Assembly (NCBI RefSeq): GCF_014773485.1
Contig: NZ_JACXBP010000007.1
Span: 62,001-126,000, forward strand
From: Erwinia aphidicola
Lineage (GTDB): Bacteria; Pseudomonadota; Gammaproteobacteria; Enterobacterales; Enterobacteriaceae
Direction: 5' to 3'
DNA: 64,000 bases
Positions 17,617-25,898 of this stretch are shown one piece after another. Both the position numbers and the translations under genes were made by a program. The notes below the pieces were generated by a model that saw only the letters and a program-made list of their open reading frames with translations, ran no database searches and had not been told where the DNA came from. Numbering within the stretch: position 1 is the stretch's first letter; each line of letters opens with the position of its first letter.

Positions 17617-18990
17617 ATGACGACGATGAAACCCACGCGTTCACGCTTGACCATTCTGCTGATGCTGTTTGTGGTGACGGCCATCAATTATATGGACCGC
17701 GCCAATCTGTCGGTGGCGGGGTCGCATATTCAGGGCGAGTTTGCCCTGTCACCGACCCAGCTTGGCCTGCTGTTTTCAATGTTCACCTGGTTTTATGCCA
17801 TGAGCCAGATCCCGGTCGGCTATATTCTGGACCGGGTGGGTTCGCGGGTGCTGTACGGCAGCGCCATCGTGCTGTGGAGTATCTTTACCTTTGTGATGGG
17901 CTTTGCCTCGCACCATCTGTTCGCTACCGCCAGCGCATCGTTCGCCATGCTGCTGGCCTGCCGCGCGCTGATTGGCGTGGCGGAGGCGCCCTCTTTCCCT
18001 TCCAACACCAAGATCATTGCCAGCTGGTTCCCGGACCACGAACGCGCGCGCGCCACCGCCTTTTACTCCAGCGCGCAATATATTGGCCTGGCGCTGCTGA
18101 CGCCGCTGCTCTCCTGGATCGTGGCGGAATACGGCTGGGAGATGTCGTTTTATCTCTCCGGCGGGATTGGCATTGCGTTTGGCATTTACTGGCTGATCGC
18201 CTATCGCGACCCGCAGCACAGCAAAACGGTCAATCAGGCAGAGCTGGAGTATATTCGCGCCGGTGGCGGCTATGGTTCCAGTAATCAGAAAGGTAGCAGT
18301 GGCAAAGTGAACTGGGCCAGCGTCAAGCATATCCTGCGCCAGCGTACCGTGTGGGGGCTATTTATTGCCCAGTTCGCCGCTTCATCGACCCTCTATTTCT
18401 TCCTGACGTGGTTTATTGTCTATCTGGAAAAAGGGCTGGGGCTGTCGATTGCCAAAGCGGGGATCGGGGCGATGTTCCCCTACCTGATGGCGATGGCGGG
18501 CGTGCTGTGCGGCGGTACGTTGAGCGATATGCTGCTGAAAAAAGGGCATTCACGCACGTTTGCCCGCAAGCTACCGGTGATGAGCGGCCTGTTGGTCACC
18601 ACCTCCATTGCGCTGGTCAACTTTTTCCAGCACAGCCCGACAATTGCCATCGCGATTCTGTCAGTCGCCTTCTTTGCCAATGCCTTTTCTAACCTCGGCT
18701 GGGTGGTGTGCAGCGATGTTATTCCACGCCATCTGATCGGCACCATCGGCGGCTTCCTGAATATCTTCGGCAACCTGTCCGGCATCATCAGCCCTATCGT
18801 GATTGGCGTGATCCTCGAACGCACCCATAACTTCCAGTATGCCATGTGGTATATCGCCGCCGTGGCGCTGGCGGGCTTCTTCGCCTATCTGCTGCTGGTT
18901 GGCAAAATAGAGGTGATAGCCCTGCCGGATGAAAAACCTGAAGCGGATGAACCATTAAAAAAACTGAGGGAAAACAATGCAGCACATTAA
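17617..18990 (+). CDS. MFS transporter, ACS family, second of a pair
   Basis: A 457-residue ACS-family carrier related to the hexuronate/galactonate (ExuT/DgoT) group, with INYMDRANLSVAGSHIQ near residue 23, QIPVGYILDRVGSR near residue 67 and EAPSFPSNTKI near residue 124. The C-terminus extends into a charged tail (EKPEADEPLKKL). It overlaps the following idonate-dehydrogenase gene by 14 bp, a strong sign of co-expression. It is more like the DgoT copy at 30.2 kb in this window than like its immediate upstream neighbour. Predicted to import an aldonic or ketoaldonic acid with protons. Confidence 0.82.
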   Translation: MTTMKPTRSRLTILLMLFVVTAINYMDRANLSVAGSHIQGEFALSPTQLGLLFSMFTWFYAMSQIPVGYILDRVGSRVLYGSAIVLWSIFTFVMGFASHHLFATASASFAMLLACRALIGVAEAPSFPSNTKIIASWFPDHERARATAFYSSAQYIGLALLTPLLSWIVAEYGWEMSFYLSGGIGIAFGIYWLIAYRDPQHSKTVNQAELEYIRAGGGYGSSNQKGSSGKVNWASVKHILRQRTVWGLFIAQFAASSTLYFFLTWFIVYLEKGLGLSIAKAGIGAMFPYLMAMAGVLCGGTLSDMLLKKGHSRTFARKLPVMSGLLVTTSIALVNFFQHSPTIAIAILSVAFFANAFSNLGWVVCSDVIPRHLIGTIGGFLNIFGNLSGIISPIVIGVILERTHNFQYAMWYIAAVALAGFFAYLLLVGKIEVIALPDEKPEADEPLKKLRENNAAH

Positions 18991-20023
18991 AGAAATCGTT
19001 GCCAGCGTGGTCAGCGGTGCGCATCAGGTCAGTAATGAAACGCGCAGCCTGACGTGGAGCGACAGCCAGGTGCTGGTGAAGGTCGAGCGCGGCGGGATCT
19101 GCGGCTCCGATCTGCATTACTATCAGCACGGCCGTGCCGGGATGTCGATACTAAAGCAGCCGCTTATACTGGGGCATGAATTTGTCGGCCGCATTGAACA
19201 AGCTCCGCCAGAAAGCGGCTTGCGGGCCGGTCAGCGCGTGGCGGTCAATCCTTCGCAACCCTGTAATCAGTGCGAGCTGTGCCTGAAGGGCAAACAGAAC
19301 CTCTGCCGCACCATGAAGTTTATGGGCAGCGCGCAGTTCTTCCCTCATATCAACGGTGGGTTTGCCAGCTTTGTCGCGGTTAGCCCGGCGCAGTGCGTGC
19401 CATTCGCCGAGGATGTGGACAGCAAGATTATTGCCTTTGCCGAGCCGCTGGCAGTGGCGCTGCATGCCATTCACCAGGCGGGGGAAATTTTCGGCAAGAA
19501 GGTGCTGGTGACCGGTTCCGGTCCGATTGGCTGCCTGGTGATCGCGGCCGCCTTAGCGGGCGGGGCCGCTGAGATCGTCGCAACCGATATGAGTCCGCGC
19601 TGCCGCCAGCTGGCGCTGGAAATGGGGGCCACGCAGGCGATCGATCCCAGCGATGAGAGCCTCACCGCCCACTGGCTGGAAGACGGTGGCTATTTCGACC
19701 TGTGCTTTGAAGCCTCGGGGGCAGCAGCGGCTATCGCCTCCACCGTCGGTTTTACCCGCCCGGCAGGGCGCATTGTGCAGCTGGGGATGGGCGCGGCCGC
19801 GCTGGAATTCCCCCTTGGGCCTCTACTGGTTAAGGAGATTGTGCTGGCAGGATCCTTCCGCTTTATCAGCGAGTTCCAGCTGGCAGTGCGCTGGCTGGAG
19901 AGCGGACGGATAAACCCCCTGCCGCTGCTTTCCGCCGAGTTCCCACAGCAGGCTATCGTGGCGGCGCTGGAAATGGCCAGCGATAAGAGCCGTGCGGCCA
20001 AGGTGCAGGTCGTATTCGGCTAA
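18977..20023 (+). CDS. Zinc-dependent dehydrogenase, L-idonate 5-dehydrogenase (IdnD)-like
   Basis: A medium-chain zinc alcohol dehydrogenase of 348 residues. Catalytic-zinc ligands are visible in GGICGSDLHYYQHG (Cys and neighbouring His) and GHEFVG; the structural zinc loop NPSQPCNQCELCLKGKQNLC supplies four cysteines. The nucleotide-binding motif GSGPIGCLV lies near residue 175. The MQFMGSAQFF-like and AFAEPLAVALHA stretches closely recall IdnD and RspB of E. coli. The expected reaction is L-idonate to 5-keto-D-gluconate. With the IdnO-like SDR it would complete idonate to gluconate. The 14-bp overlap with the transporter suggests translational coupling; a REP-like pair follows. Confidence 0.85.
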   Translation: MQHIKEIVASVVSGAHQVSNETRSLTWSDSQVLVKVERGGICGSDLHYYQHGRAGMSILKQPLILGHEFVGRIEQAPPESGLRAGQRVAVNPSQPCNQCELCLKGKQNLCRTMKFMGSAQFFPHINGGFASFVAVSPAQCVPFAEDVDSKIIAFAEPLAVALHAIHQAGEIFGKKVLVTGSGPIGCLVIAAALAGGAAEIVATDMSPRCRQLALEMGATQAIDPSDESLTAHWLEDGGYFDLCFEASGAAAAIASTVGFTRPAGRIVQLGMGAAALEFPLGPLLVKEIVLAGSFRFISEFQLAVRWLESGRINPLPLLSAEFPQQAIVAALEMASDKSRAAKVQVVFG

Positions 20024-20029
20024 CGTTAT

Positions 20030-20113
20030 GGCGAGGCATGCCTCGCCACTACGGGATTGCGGATGCAGGCGCAGCAGCAGGAGGTTGCCGTAGGGGTCAG
20101 GCCTGCCTGACCC
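20030..20113. repeat. Pair of REP-like palindromes
   Basis: A perfect 18-bp palindrome GGCGAGGCATGCCTCGCC (20030-20047) and GGGTCAGGCCTGCCTGACCC (20094-20113), the latter introduced by GTAG, lie between convergent genes. Two core types (GCGAGGC and GTCAGGC) occur side by side, as at 13.1 kb. Confidence 0.7.
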
Positions 20114-20131
20114 GCAATTCCCCGCGCTGAT

Positions 20132-20707
20132 TCAACCTTCCAGCACGTTCAACGACTCGCCCGTGGCATAGAACTGCCCGCCTGCCACGTAGTGCAGGCT
20201 GCGCAGTGCGGGGTCGGCCTGGTCAAAATGCCAGTGACCTTCGCTGAATACCCGGCTGTCGGCCCATGCGCCCACCACTTCAGCGATAAACAGATCATAA
20301 GTGTTCTGAATATGAGGTTCGGGGATTAGCCGGCAGGCCAGCCACGCGGAACAGCCGCGTACAAACGGCAGGTCGTAGCCGTCGAAGCTGAACAGCTCCA
20401 CGCCGCAGTTGGCCAGCTTATCCGGTTCGTTAAACAGGCTGCGCGTGCCAACCGCATGGGTAAGATTGATCTGTGCGACGGTGGGAACCTGAATCACAAA
20501 CAGCCCGCTCTCCTCTACCAGCTGCCGGGTTTTGGCGATTTTGTCGATCACTACCGTCAGCTTTGACGGCGAGAAATCCAGCCCGCAGGCCCAGGCCGCT
20601 GCCATCACATCTTCCGTGCCGCCTGCGCGCGCTGAAACAAGGATGGTCGGGCCGTGATTAATCAGGCGGTAGGCCTTTTCCAGTTCAACCGGGACAATAT
20701 TGTTCAT
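20132..20707 (-). CDS. Flavin reductase-like (FMN-binding split barrel) family protein
   Basis: A 191-residue soluble protein of the flavin-reductase-like domain family. The segments TILVSARAGGTEDVMAAAW (start of the barrel), FSPSKLTVVID, SGLFVIQVPTVAQ and the acidic region around YDLPFVRGCSAWLACRL fit the FMN-binding split barrel used by NAD(P)H:flavin oxidoreductases and related proteins. It may supply reduced flavin or act as an oxidoreductase itself. Two FMNH2-dependent monooxygenases occur in the window (SsuD-like at 27.7 kb and NtaA-like at 38.5 kb), but neither is adjacent, so partnership is speculative. It is divergent from a small cysteine-rich peptide gene 66 bp away. Confidence 0.75.
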   Translation of the reverse strand: MNNIVPVELEKAYRLINHGPTILVSARAGGTEDVMAAAWACGLDFSPSKLTVVIDKIAKTRQLVEESGLFVIQVPTVAQINLTHAVGTRSLFNEPDKLANCGVELFSFDGYDLPFVRGCSAWLACRLIPEPHIQNTYDLFIAEVVGAWADSRVFSEGHWHFDQADPALRSLHYVAGGQFYATGESLNVLEG

Positions 20708-20773
20708 TGATTTCCACCCTGATGGATTTTTTGCATTACGATCATATCAAGGGTATCTCATCGGGGAATCATC

Positions 20774-20950
20774 ATGCCACTGCTAATCCTGGTACTGCTC
20801 AGCGCGCTTCTGCCGCTGCGGGTCGCGACTGCCGACAGCAGCGGCTGCCAGCAACAGTGCTATATCGAAAACAGCCGCTGCGACCGTGACAGTCGCAGCG
20901 GCTGTAGCAGTACACTTCAGAGCTGTCTGCAGGCCTGCGCGCACCGTTAA
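20774..20950 (+). CDS. Small secreted six-cysteine peptide with a twin CX3C pattern
   Basis: A 58-codon gene with a GGGGA ribosome site eight bases before its ATG. Residues 1-20 form a signal peptide (leucine-rich core, likely cleavage after VATA). The mature peptide of about 38 residues has cysteines at 25, 29, 36, 44, 51 and 55, giving C-x3-C-x6-C-x7-C-x6-C-x3-C, a symmetric pattern. Such twin CX3C spacing is seen in helical-hairpin proteins held by disulfides, so a small periplasmic or secreted disulfide-rich hairpin is likely. I recognise no family. Its stop overlaps the end of the convergent isochorismatase-like gene by 4 bp. Role unknown; coding status rests on signal peptide, ribosome site and cysteine order. 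Confidence 0.65.
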   Translation: MPLLILVLLSALLPLRVATADSSGCQQQCYIENSRCDRDSRSGCSSTLQSCLQACAHR

Positions 20951-21585
20951 CGGCTGACGGGCAGATCAAGCACCTGCTGGGTGGTTTTGATCTCGGCGAA
21001 TACGTCTGCGACGGCGGCCAGGGCAGCACGCTGCAGATCCTTGCTGTCGACAACGTTGTTATCCCAGGTCGCCAGGCTGCGCGTGGCGGTAGCATCTTGC
21101 GGGATAATGACCTCATAGCCCAGCGGCACGGCGTCACGCGCGGTAGATGAGACGCACATGTGGGTCATCAGGCCGCATACGATCAGCGTTTTAATTCCTT
21201 TCGCTTTCAGCTGCGCATCCAGATCGGTGCCGACGAACGAACTTGGGGTCGGTTTGGTAATCGTGATATCGCCCTCAACCGGCAGCAACTCCGGGTGAAA
21301 CTCAGACAAAAAGTGGTCTTTAGCAAACAGTGGGCCGTCCGCCGGGCCTTCGTGGCGAACGAAAAATACCGGCATCGCGTGGGCATGGGCAAAATCAACC
21401 AGCTTGCGCGACTGCTTTAAGACTTTCATGCCGTCGGCGATCGGCATTTTGCCGTCAAAATATTCATTCTGGATATCGATAACGATCAGCGCAGTCTCGT
21501 TGGCCGTCAGTTGGTTAATAGCCGTGGCGCCGCTCATGGTGCGGATGCTGGGTGCCTGGCTTGCAGTAGCAGATAATGTGGTCAT
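20947..21585 (-). CDS. Isochorismatase-family cysteine hydrolase, cytoplasmic copy
   Basis: A 212-residue member of the isochorismatase-like hydrolase superfamily (nicotinamidase/YcaC/RutB relatives). The catalytic Asp is in ALIVIDIQNEY (about residue 37), the Lys probably in ITKPTPSSFVGT, and the nucleophile Cys in CGLMTHMCVSSTARDA (the Cys of MCVSS, about residue 145). There is no signal peptide. From residue about 15 it closely matches the next gene downstream in this listing, which is exported; they are tandem paralogues. AGGAAA precedes the ATG. Substrate unknown; the GlxA/FtrA-type regulator nearby suggests control by a small metabolite. Confidence 0.82.
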   Translation of the reverse strand: MTTLSATASQAPSIRTMSGATAINQLTANETALIVIDIQNEYFDGKMPIADGMKVLKQSRKLVDFAHAHAMPVFFVRHEGPADGPLFAKDHFLSEFHPELLPVEGDITITKPTPSSFVGTDLDAQLKAKGIKTLIVCGLMTHMCVSSTARDAVPLGYEVIIPQDATATRSLATWDNNVVDSKDLQRAALAAVADVFAEIKTTQQVLDLPVSR

Positions 21586-21650
21586 GTTATTTTCCTGTAA
21601 GCGTGTTCAATTAGTGGCCTGTCTGATTATAGACAGGCTCACAAATGGGA

Positions 21651-22349
21651 TTAGTTAATTACCCGCATATCGAGAACCTGCTGGGTGGTTTTGATCTCGG
21701 CGAATACGTCCGCAACGCCTGCCAGCGCGGCACGCTGCAGATCCTTGCTGTCGACGACGCTATTATCCCAGGTCGCCAGGCTACGAGTGGCAGTTGCATC
21801 TTCCGGAATAATTACCTGATAGCCTAATGGCACAGCATCGCGGGCGGTGGAAGAGACACACATATGGGTCATCAGTCCGGTGACAATCAAATCTTTGATG
21901 CCCAGTTTTTTCAGCTGCGCATCAAGGTCGGTGCCAACAAATGAGCTGGGAGTGGCTTTGGTGATCACAATGTCACCTTTGCCCGGCTGCAGGTCTTTAT
22001 GGAACTCTGCAAAGTGGCTGCCTTTGGCAAACAGCGGGCCGTCCGCCGGGCCTTCATGACGCACGAAGATCACCGGCATCCCTTTTTTATGCGCAAAATC
22101 GACCAGTTTGCGTGACTGCTTCAGAGCTTTCATGCCGTCGGGGATCGGCATTTTACCGTCAAAGTATTCATTCTGAATGTCGATAACCACCAGCGCGGTC
22201 TGTTTGGCAGTCAGCTGATTGATGGATGTCGCGCCGCTCATGGTACGGATAGTCGGAGCCTTGCTGGCGGTTACGGTGTCAGCGGCAACAGCAGCGCCGG
22301 AAGCCATCATGGCTAATACCAGGGCAGCGGAGGTGAATAATGTTTTCAT
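21651..22349 (-). CDS. Isochorismatase-family cysteine hydrolase with signal peptide
   Basis: A 232-residue paralogue of the neighbouring hydrolase. It starts with a clear Sec signal peptide (MKTLFTSAALVLAMMASGAAVAA, cleavage after AVAA near residue 23) and so should act in the periplasm. The catalytic Asp (VVIDIQNEY), Lys (ITKATPSSF) and Cys (THMCVSSTARD) are all present. It is upstream of its cytoplasmic twin with 65 bp between them and divergent from the AraC-type regulator across about 150 bp. GAAAGGAAAT precedes its ATG. Periplasmic members of this superfamily are uncommon but known; no substrate can be named. Confidence 0.82.
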   Translation of the reverse strand: MKTLFTSAALVLAMMASGAAVAADTVTASKAPTIRTMSGATSINQLTAKQTALVVIDIQNEYFDGKMPIPDGMKALKQSRKLVDFAHKKGMPVIFVRHEGPADGPLFAKGSHFAEFHKDLQPGKGDIVITKATPSSFVGTDLDAQLKKLGIKDLIVTGLMTHMCVSSTARDAVPLGYQVIIPEDATATRSLATWDNSVVDSKDLQRAALAGVADVFAEIKTTQQVLDMRVIN

Positions 22350-22455
22350 GTTATTTCCTTTCTCTCATTTTCAGGTTAGTTTGCTTTTCACTCATCAAGT
22401 GATGGCGGCAAGTATCCTCCTGAAACGGCATGTTGAAGAGAGGCGCGGATACCCA

Positions 22456-22469
22456 AAAACGATCGTTTT
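22456..22469. promoter_or_regulatory. Perfect 14-bp palindrome before the GlxA-type regulator
   Basis: AAAACGATCGTTTT, flanked by CCCA and GGG, lies in the divergent promoter region between the exported hydrolase and the regulator, 29 bp upstream of the regulator ATG. It is a candidate operator for either gene. Confidence 0.4.
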
Positions 22470-22497
22470 GGGCCAGGTTGATTACAGGAGAAGGTTC

Positions 22498-23450
22498 ATG
22501 GCGATTAACATAGGGATTGTGGTGTTTGACGACATCATTCCTTTCCATCTCTCCGTGCCCTGCGCGGTATTTGAGAAGGCGCTACAGCCGGATGGCAGCC
22601 CTGTTTTTCAGCTAACCGTGTGCGCCACCACGCCGGGCGTGCTGCGCACCAATGCTGGGTTTTCCATTGTTGCGGAGCGGGGATTAGACGCGCTGGATTC
22701 AGCGGATATTGTGGTGGTGCCCAGCTGGAGTAAACCGGACGAGCTCCCCCCTGAAGTCCTGCTGGCGGCGCTGCGCAAGGCACATCAGCGTGGAGCTACC
22801 GTCGTCGGGCTGTGCCTCGGGGCCTTTGTGCTGGCGGCAGCGGGCCTGCTGAATGGCCGTCGCGCCACCACGCACTGGCGCTGGATGGATGACTTTCTCA
22901 GCCGCTATCCGCAGGTCGATATTGACCGGGACGTACTCTATATCGATGAAGAGGATATTGTCACTTCGGCGGGCACCGCAGCCAGCATCGACTGCTGCCT
23001 GCACCTGGTGCGTAAACATTGTGGGGCGGATAGCGCTAACAGCGTGGCGCGCCTGCTGGTGGTCCCCCCTCACCGTCAGGGTGGGCAGGCGCAGTACGTT
23101 GAGCAGCCGGTGTATAACACCAAAGGCGGGGATAACTTTTTATCGTCACTCAGCTGGGCAACGGAGAACCTGCAGCAGCCATTAACGCTGGATATGCTGG
23201 CGGACCACGCCTGCATGAGCCGCCGCAGCTTTACCCGCCGTTTTCAGCAGACCAGCGGCACCAGCTTTAATGCCTGGCTGCTGAATCAGCGGCTGGCGGT
23301 AGCGCAGCGTTTTCTGGAAAAAACCGACCAGCCGATTGAGCTGGTGGCGCAGCACAGCGGATTTCCATCCGCCATTGCTCTGCGCCGCCATTTTAAAGCG
23401 CAGTTTAATACCTCCCCGGCCCGCTACCGCAGCGAGTTCCGCGGACGGGT

Positions 23451-23454
<4 letters not shown>
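22498..23454 (+). CDS. GlxA/FtrA-type transcriptional regulator (DJ-1/PfpI domain plus AraC helix-turn-helix)
   Basis: A 318-residue regulator in two parts. Residues about 1-185 form a DJ-1/PfpI (class I glutamine amidotransferase-like) sensor domain with the nucleophile-elbow motif VGLCLGAFVLAAAG, where the Cys is conserved. Residues about 215-315 form a double helix-turn-helix of the AraC family, ending RRHFKAQFNTSPARYR. The ATG at 22498 was chosen because AGGAGAAGG precedes it and homologues begin at this point. It is divergent from the two isochorismatase-like genes and most likely activates them. Related proteins often respond to nitrogenous metabolites, but the effector here is unknown. 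Confidence 0.82.
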
Positions 23455-23694
<240 letters not shown>

Positions 23695-23858
23695 TTATCA
23701 GTTCAGCTCATTAATCATCGGGGACTGGCGCATAACATTCACCAGAGCACGCGCCATTAATGAGTTCAGCTCACCACTTCTATAAGCCAGACGCACTCAA
23801 TCCCCCGTGTGCAATAGCCTATGATGAAGGGGTGTTCAACACTCAAGGAATCAAACTG

Positions 23859-24257
23859 ATGATCGATATTACAAAAAAAGACAGCAAACCGGCCGTTGCC
23901 GGACCGGCAGACTATTTCACCGGGGCGGTTACCGTTGCTTCCCCGTTTGCCACCACTGAACCGGCGCGTCTGAGCGGCGCAACCGTGACCTTTACCCCGG
24001 GCGCACGCACCGCATGGCATACGCATCCACTGGGGCAGACGCTGCTGGTGACGGCGGGCCAGGGTTGGGTGCAGGAGTGGGGTAAAGAAGCACAGGCGAT
24101 CTCTGCTGGCGACAACGTGTGGATCCGTCCCGGGGTAAAACACTGGCACGGCGCCAGCGCCGAAAGCGCGATGACCCATATCGCCATCGCCGAAGCCGAA
24201 GATGGCAAAGTGGTAGACTGGCTGGAGCATGTCAGCGACGAGCAGTATCAGGGCTAA
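23859..24257 (+). CDS. Single-domain cupin protein
   Basis: A 132-residue cupin. The first motif reads GARTAWHTHPLGQTLLVTAG (about residues 47-66) with the His-x-His metal pair, and the second GDNVWIRPGVKHWHGA (about 84-99) with the third His. It belongs to the small group annotated as cupin or mandelonitrile-lyase-like proteins, which bind a metal and catalyse varied reactions, so no reaction can be assigned. The ATG at 23859 is favoured over an upstream one because CAAGGAA precedes it and the fold starts there. The aldo/keto reductase relic lies just upstream; these two families are often neighbours in enterobacteria. Confidence 0.78.
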   Translation: MIDITKKDSKPAVAGPADYFTGAVTVASPFATTEPARLSGATVTFTPGARTAWHTHPLGQTLLVTAGQGWVQEWGKEAQAISAGDNVWIRPGVKHWHGASAESAMTHIAIAEAEDGKVVDWLEHVSDEQYQG

Positions 24258-24261
24258 TATT

Positions 24262-24893
24262 TCACCCTGGCGGGCCAACCTAAAAAGAAGGTCGGCCCCT
24301 ACGAGGAACAGTGGCCGAAGCTGGCGCAGGGGACGACCCGCATCAACACCCAGGGCCGACCGAAAAAGAGGGTCGGCCCCTACAGGAACGGTGGTCGAAG
24401 CTGGCGCAGGGGCCGACCCGCATCAACACCCAGGGCCGACCGGAAAAGAGGGTCGGCCCCCACAGGAACGGTGGTCGAAGCTGGCGCAGGGGTCGACCGC
24501 CCTTCTGGTCGACCCGCACCAACACCCAGGACCGACCGGAAAAGAGGGTCGGCCCCTACAGGAACGGTGGTCGAAGCTGGCGTAGGGGTCGACCGCCCTT
24601 CTGGTCGACCCGCACCAACACCCAGGACCGACCGGAAAAGAGGGTCGGCCCCTACAGGAACGGTGGTCGAAGCTGGCGTAGGGGTCGACCGCCCTTCTGG
24701 TCGACCCGCATCAACACCCAGGGCCGACCAAAAAAGAGGGTCGGCCCCCACAGGAACGGTGGCCGAAGCTGGCGTAGGGGTCGACCGCCCTTCTGGTCGA
24801 CCCGCATCAACACCCAGGGCCGACCGAAAAAGAGGGTCGGCCCCTACAGGAACGGTGGTCGAAGCTGGCGCAGGGGTCGACCCGCAAACCTTA
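24262..24893. repeat. Tandem array of 96-bp double-hairpin repeats
   Basis: Seven head-to-tail copies fill this gap between the cupin and YghX-type genes. Units begin at about 24353, 24433, 24529, 24625, 24721 and 24817, after a degenerate copy from 24262. Four copies are full 96-bp units; two (the copies near 24273 and 24353) lack the 16-bp second-hairpin insert and the last is cut short. Each full unit holds two palindromes, GGCCGACC/GGTCGGCC around GGAAAAGAG-like loops and GGTCGACC/GGTCGACC around GCCCTTCT, joined by a conserved CAGGAACGGTGGTCGAAGCTGG linker region. Because 96 is divisible by three, all frames stay open and produce false repetitive reading frames on both strands. Confidence 0.9.
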
Positions 24894-25778
24894 AACCAGG
24901 TACTTGTTAAACCACGCCAGGGTTCTTTCCCACGCCAGATCAGCGGCGGCTTTGTCATAACGCGGAGTTGAGTCGTTATGGAAGCCGTGGTTGACCCCTT
25001 TGTACACGTAGCCCTCGTAAATCTTGTGATGCTCTTTCAGCGCCGCTTCGTAAGGCGGCCAGCCTTCGGTGATGCGCGTATCCAGCTCGGCATAGTGCAG
25101 CAGCAGCGGCGCTTTAATCTTCGCCACGTCTTCCGTTTTAGGCTGACGGCCATAAAACGGCACGGCCGCCGCCAGCTCGGGATAGGCGACAGCTGCAGCA
25201 TTGGCCACCCCGCCGCCGTAGCAGAAGCCGGTAATGCCCACTTTGCCGGTGCCGGGTTGATGCTGCATCAGAAATTCAATCGCGGCGAAAAAGTCGTTCA
25301 TCAACTTAGTCGGGTCGATCTGCTGCTGCAGCTCGCGCCCCTTCTCGTCATTACCGGGATAGCCGCCGACCGAACTTAACCCGTCCGGGGCCAGCGCGAT
25401 AAATCCGGCCTTGGCCACGCGGCGCGCCACATCTTCGATATACGGATTCAGGCCACGGTTTTCGTGCACCACCACCACGCCCGGCACCTTGCCACTGGCG
25501 TTGGCCGGGCGCACCAGGTAGCCTTTTACGCTGCCGTGCCCCTGCGGTGACGGATAGTGAATATATTCCGCGAGAATGTCAGGATCGGTGAACTTCACCT
25601 GCTGAGCATAAGCATAATTGGGCGTCAGCAATGTGCCGAGCGCGGCGGCCGACAGACCACCAACGACAAATTTCGCCGCGATATCAAGAAATTCGCGCTT
25701 GCTGATTTTGCCGTGGACGTAGAAATCGAAATACTCGAGTAGTTCAGGGGGGAAATCTTTTGCCGTCATACGTGTCAT
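24891..25778 (-). CDS. yghX: Dienelactone hydrolase family protein, YghX-like, with Tat-type signal
   Basis: An alpha/beta hydrolase of 295 residues closely resembling YghX (intact here; a broken gene in some E. coli). The triad is visible: Cys in GFCYGGG, Asp in AELDTRI and His in GVNHGFH. The N-terminus has about 20 charged residues, then SKREFLDIAAKF and a hydrophobic stretch ending YAYAQ, which looks like a twin-arginine signal with Lys-Arg in place of Arg-Arg, so export is plausible but unproven. Start ATG 25778 is supported by CGGAG ten bases upstream. Its stop codon sits at the edge of the 96-bp array. The physiological ester or lactone is unknown. Confidence 0.82.
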   Translation of the reverse strand: MTRMTAKDFPPELLEYFDFYVHGKISKREFLDIAAKFVVGGLSAAALGTLLTPNYAYAQQVKFTDPDILAEYIHYPSPQGHGSVKGYLVRPANASGKVPGVVVVHENRGLNPYIEDVARRVAKAGFIALAPDGLSSVGGYPGNDEKGRELQQQIDPTKLMNDFFAAIEFLMQHQPGTGKVGITGFCYGGGVANAAAVAYPELAAAVPFYGRQPKTEDVAKIKAPLLLHYAELDTRITEGWPPYEAALKEHHKIYEGYVYKGVNHGFHNDSTPRYDKAAADLAWERTLAWFNKYLV

Positions 25779-25863
25779 GCGCCAGGCTCCGTTCGGTTCA
25801 AAAGAAGCCTGAATAATGACCTGTAAATGCCGATTTTGTAAACACATTATGCACAGGCACGTA

Positions 25864-25885
25864 GGGGCGAGGCAGGCCTCGCCCC
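25864..25885. repeat. REP-like palindrome
   Basis: GGGGCGAGGC and GCCTCGCCCC, 10-bp arms around AG, preceded by GTA. It lies 14 bp beyond the stop of the exported solute-binding protein gene and may help end that operon. Confidence 0.7.
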
Positions 25886-25898
25886 CATAACGGGCTCG

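Noticed and set aside
23698..23757. 19-codon minus-strand frame near the aldo/keto reductase relic
   Set aside because: Too short, no ribosome site; it may be more debris of the same pseudogene, but cannot be matched by eye.
24262..24893. Possible CRISPR array
   Set aside because: The repeated unit is the full 96 bp with no unique spacers, and it contains two palindromes; no cas genes occur in the window.
24311..24958. Repetitive frames of 118-199 codons on both strands across the hairpin array
   Set aside because: They arise because the 96-bp period is a multiple of three; the proteins are simple copies of the palindromes with Arg/Gly/Pro-rich content and no start context.
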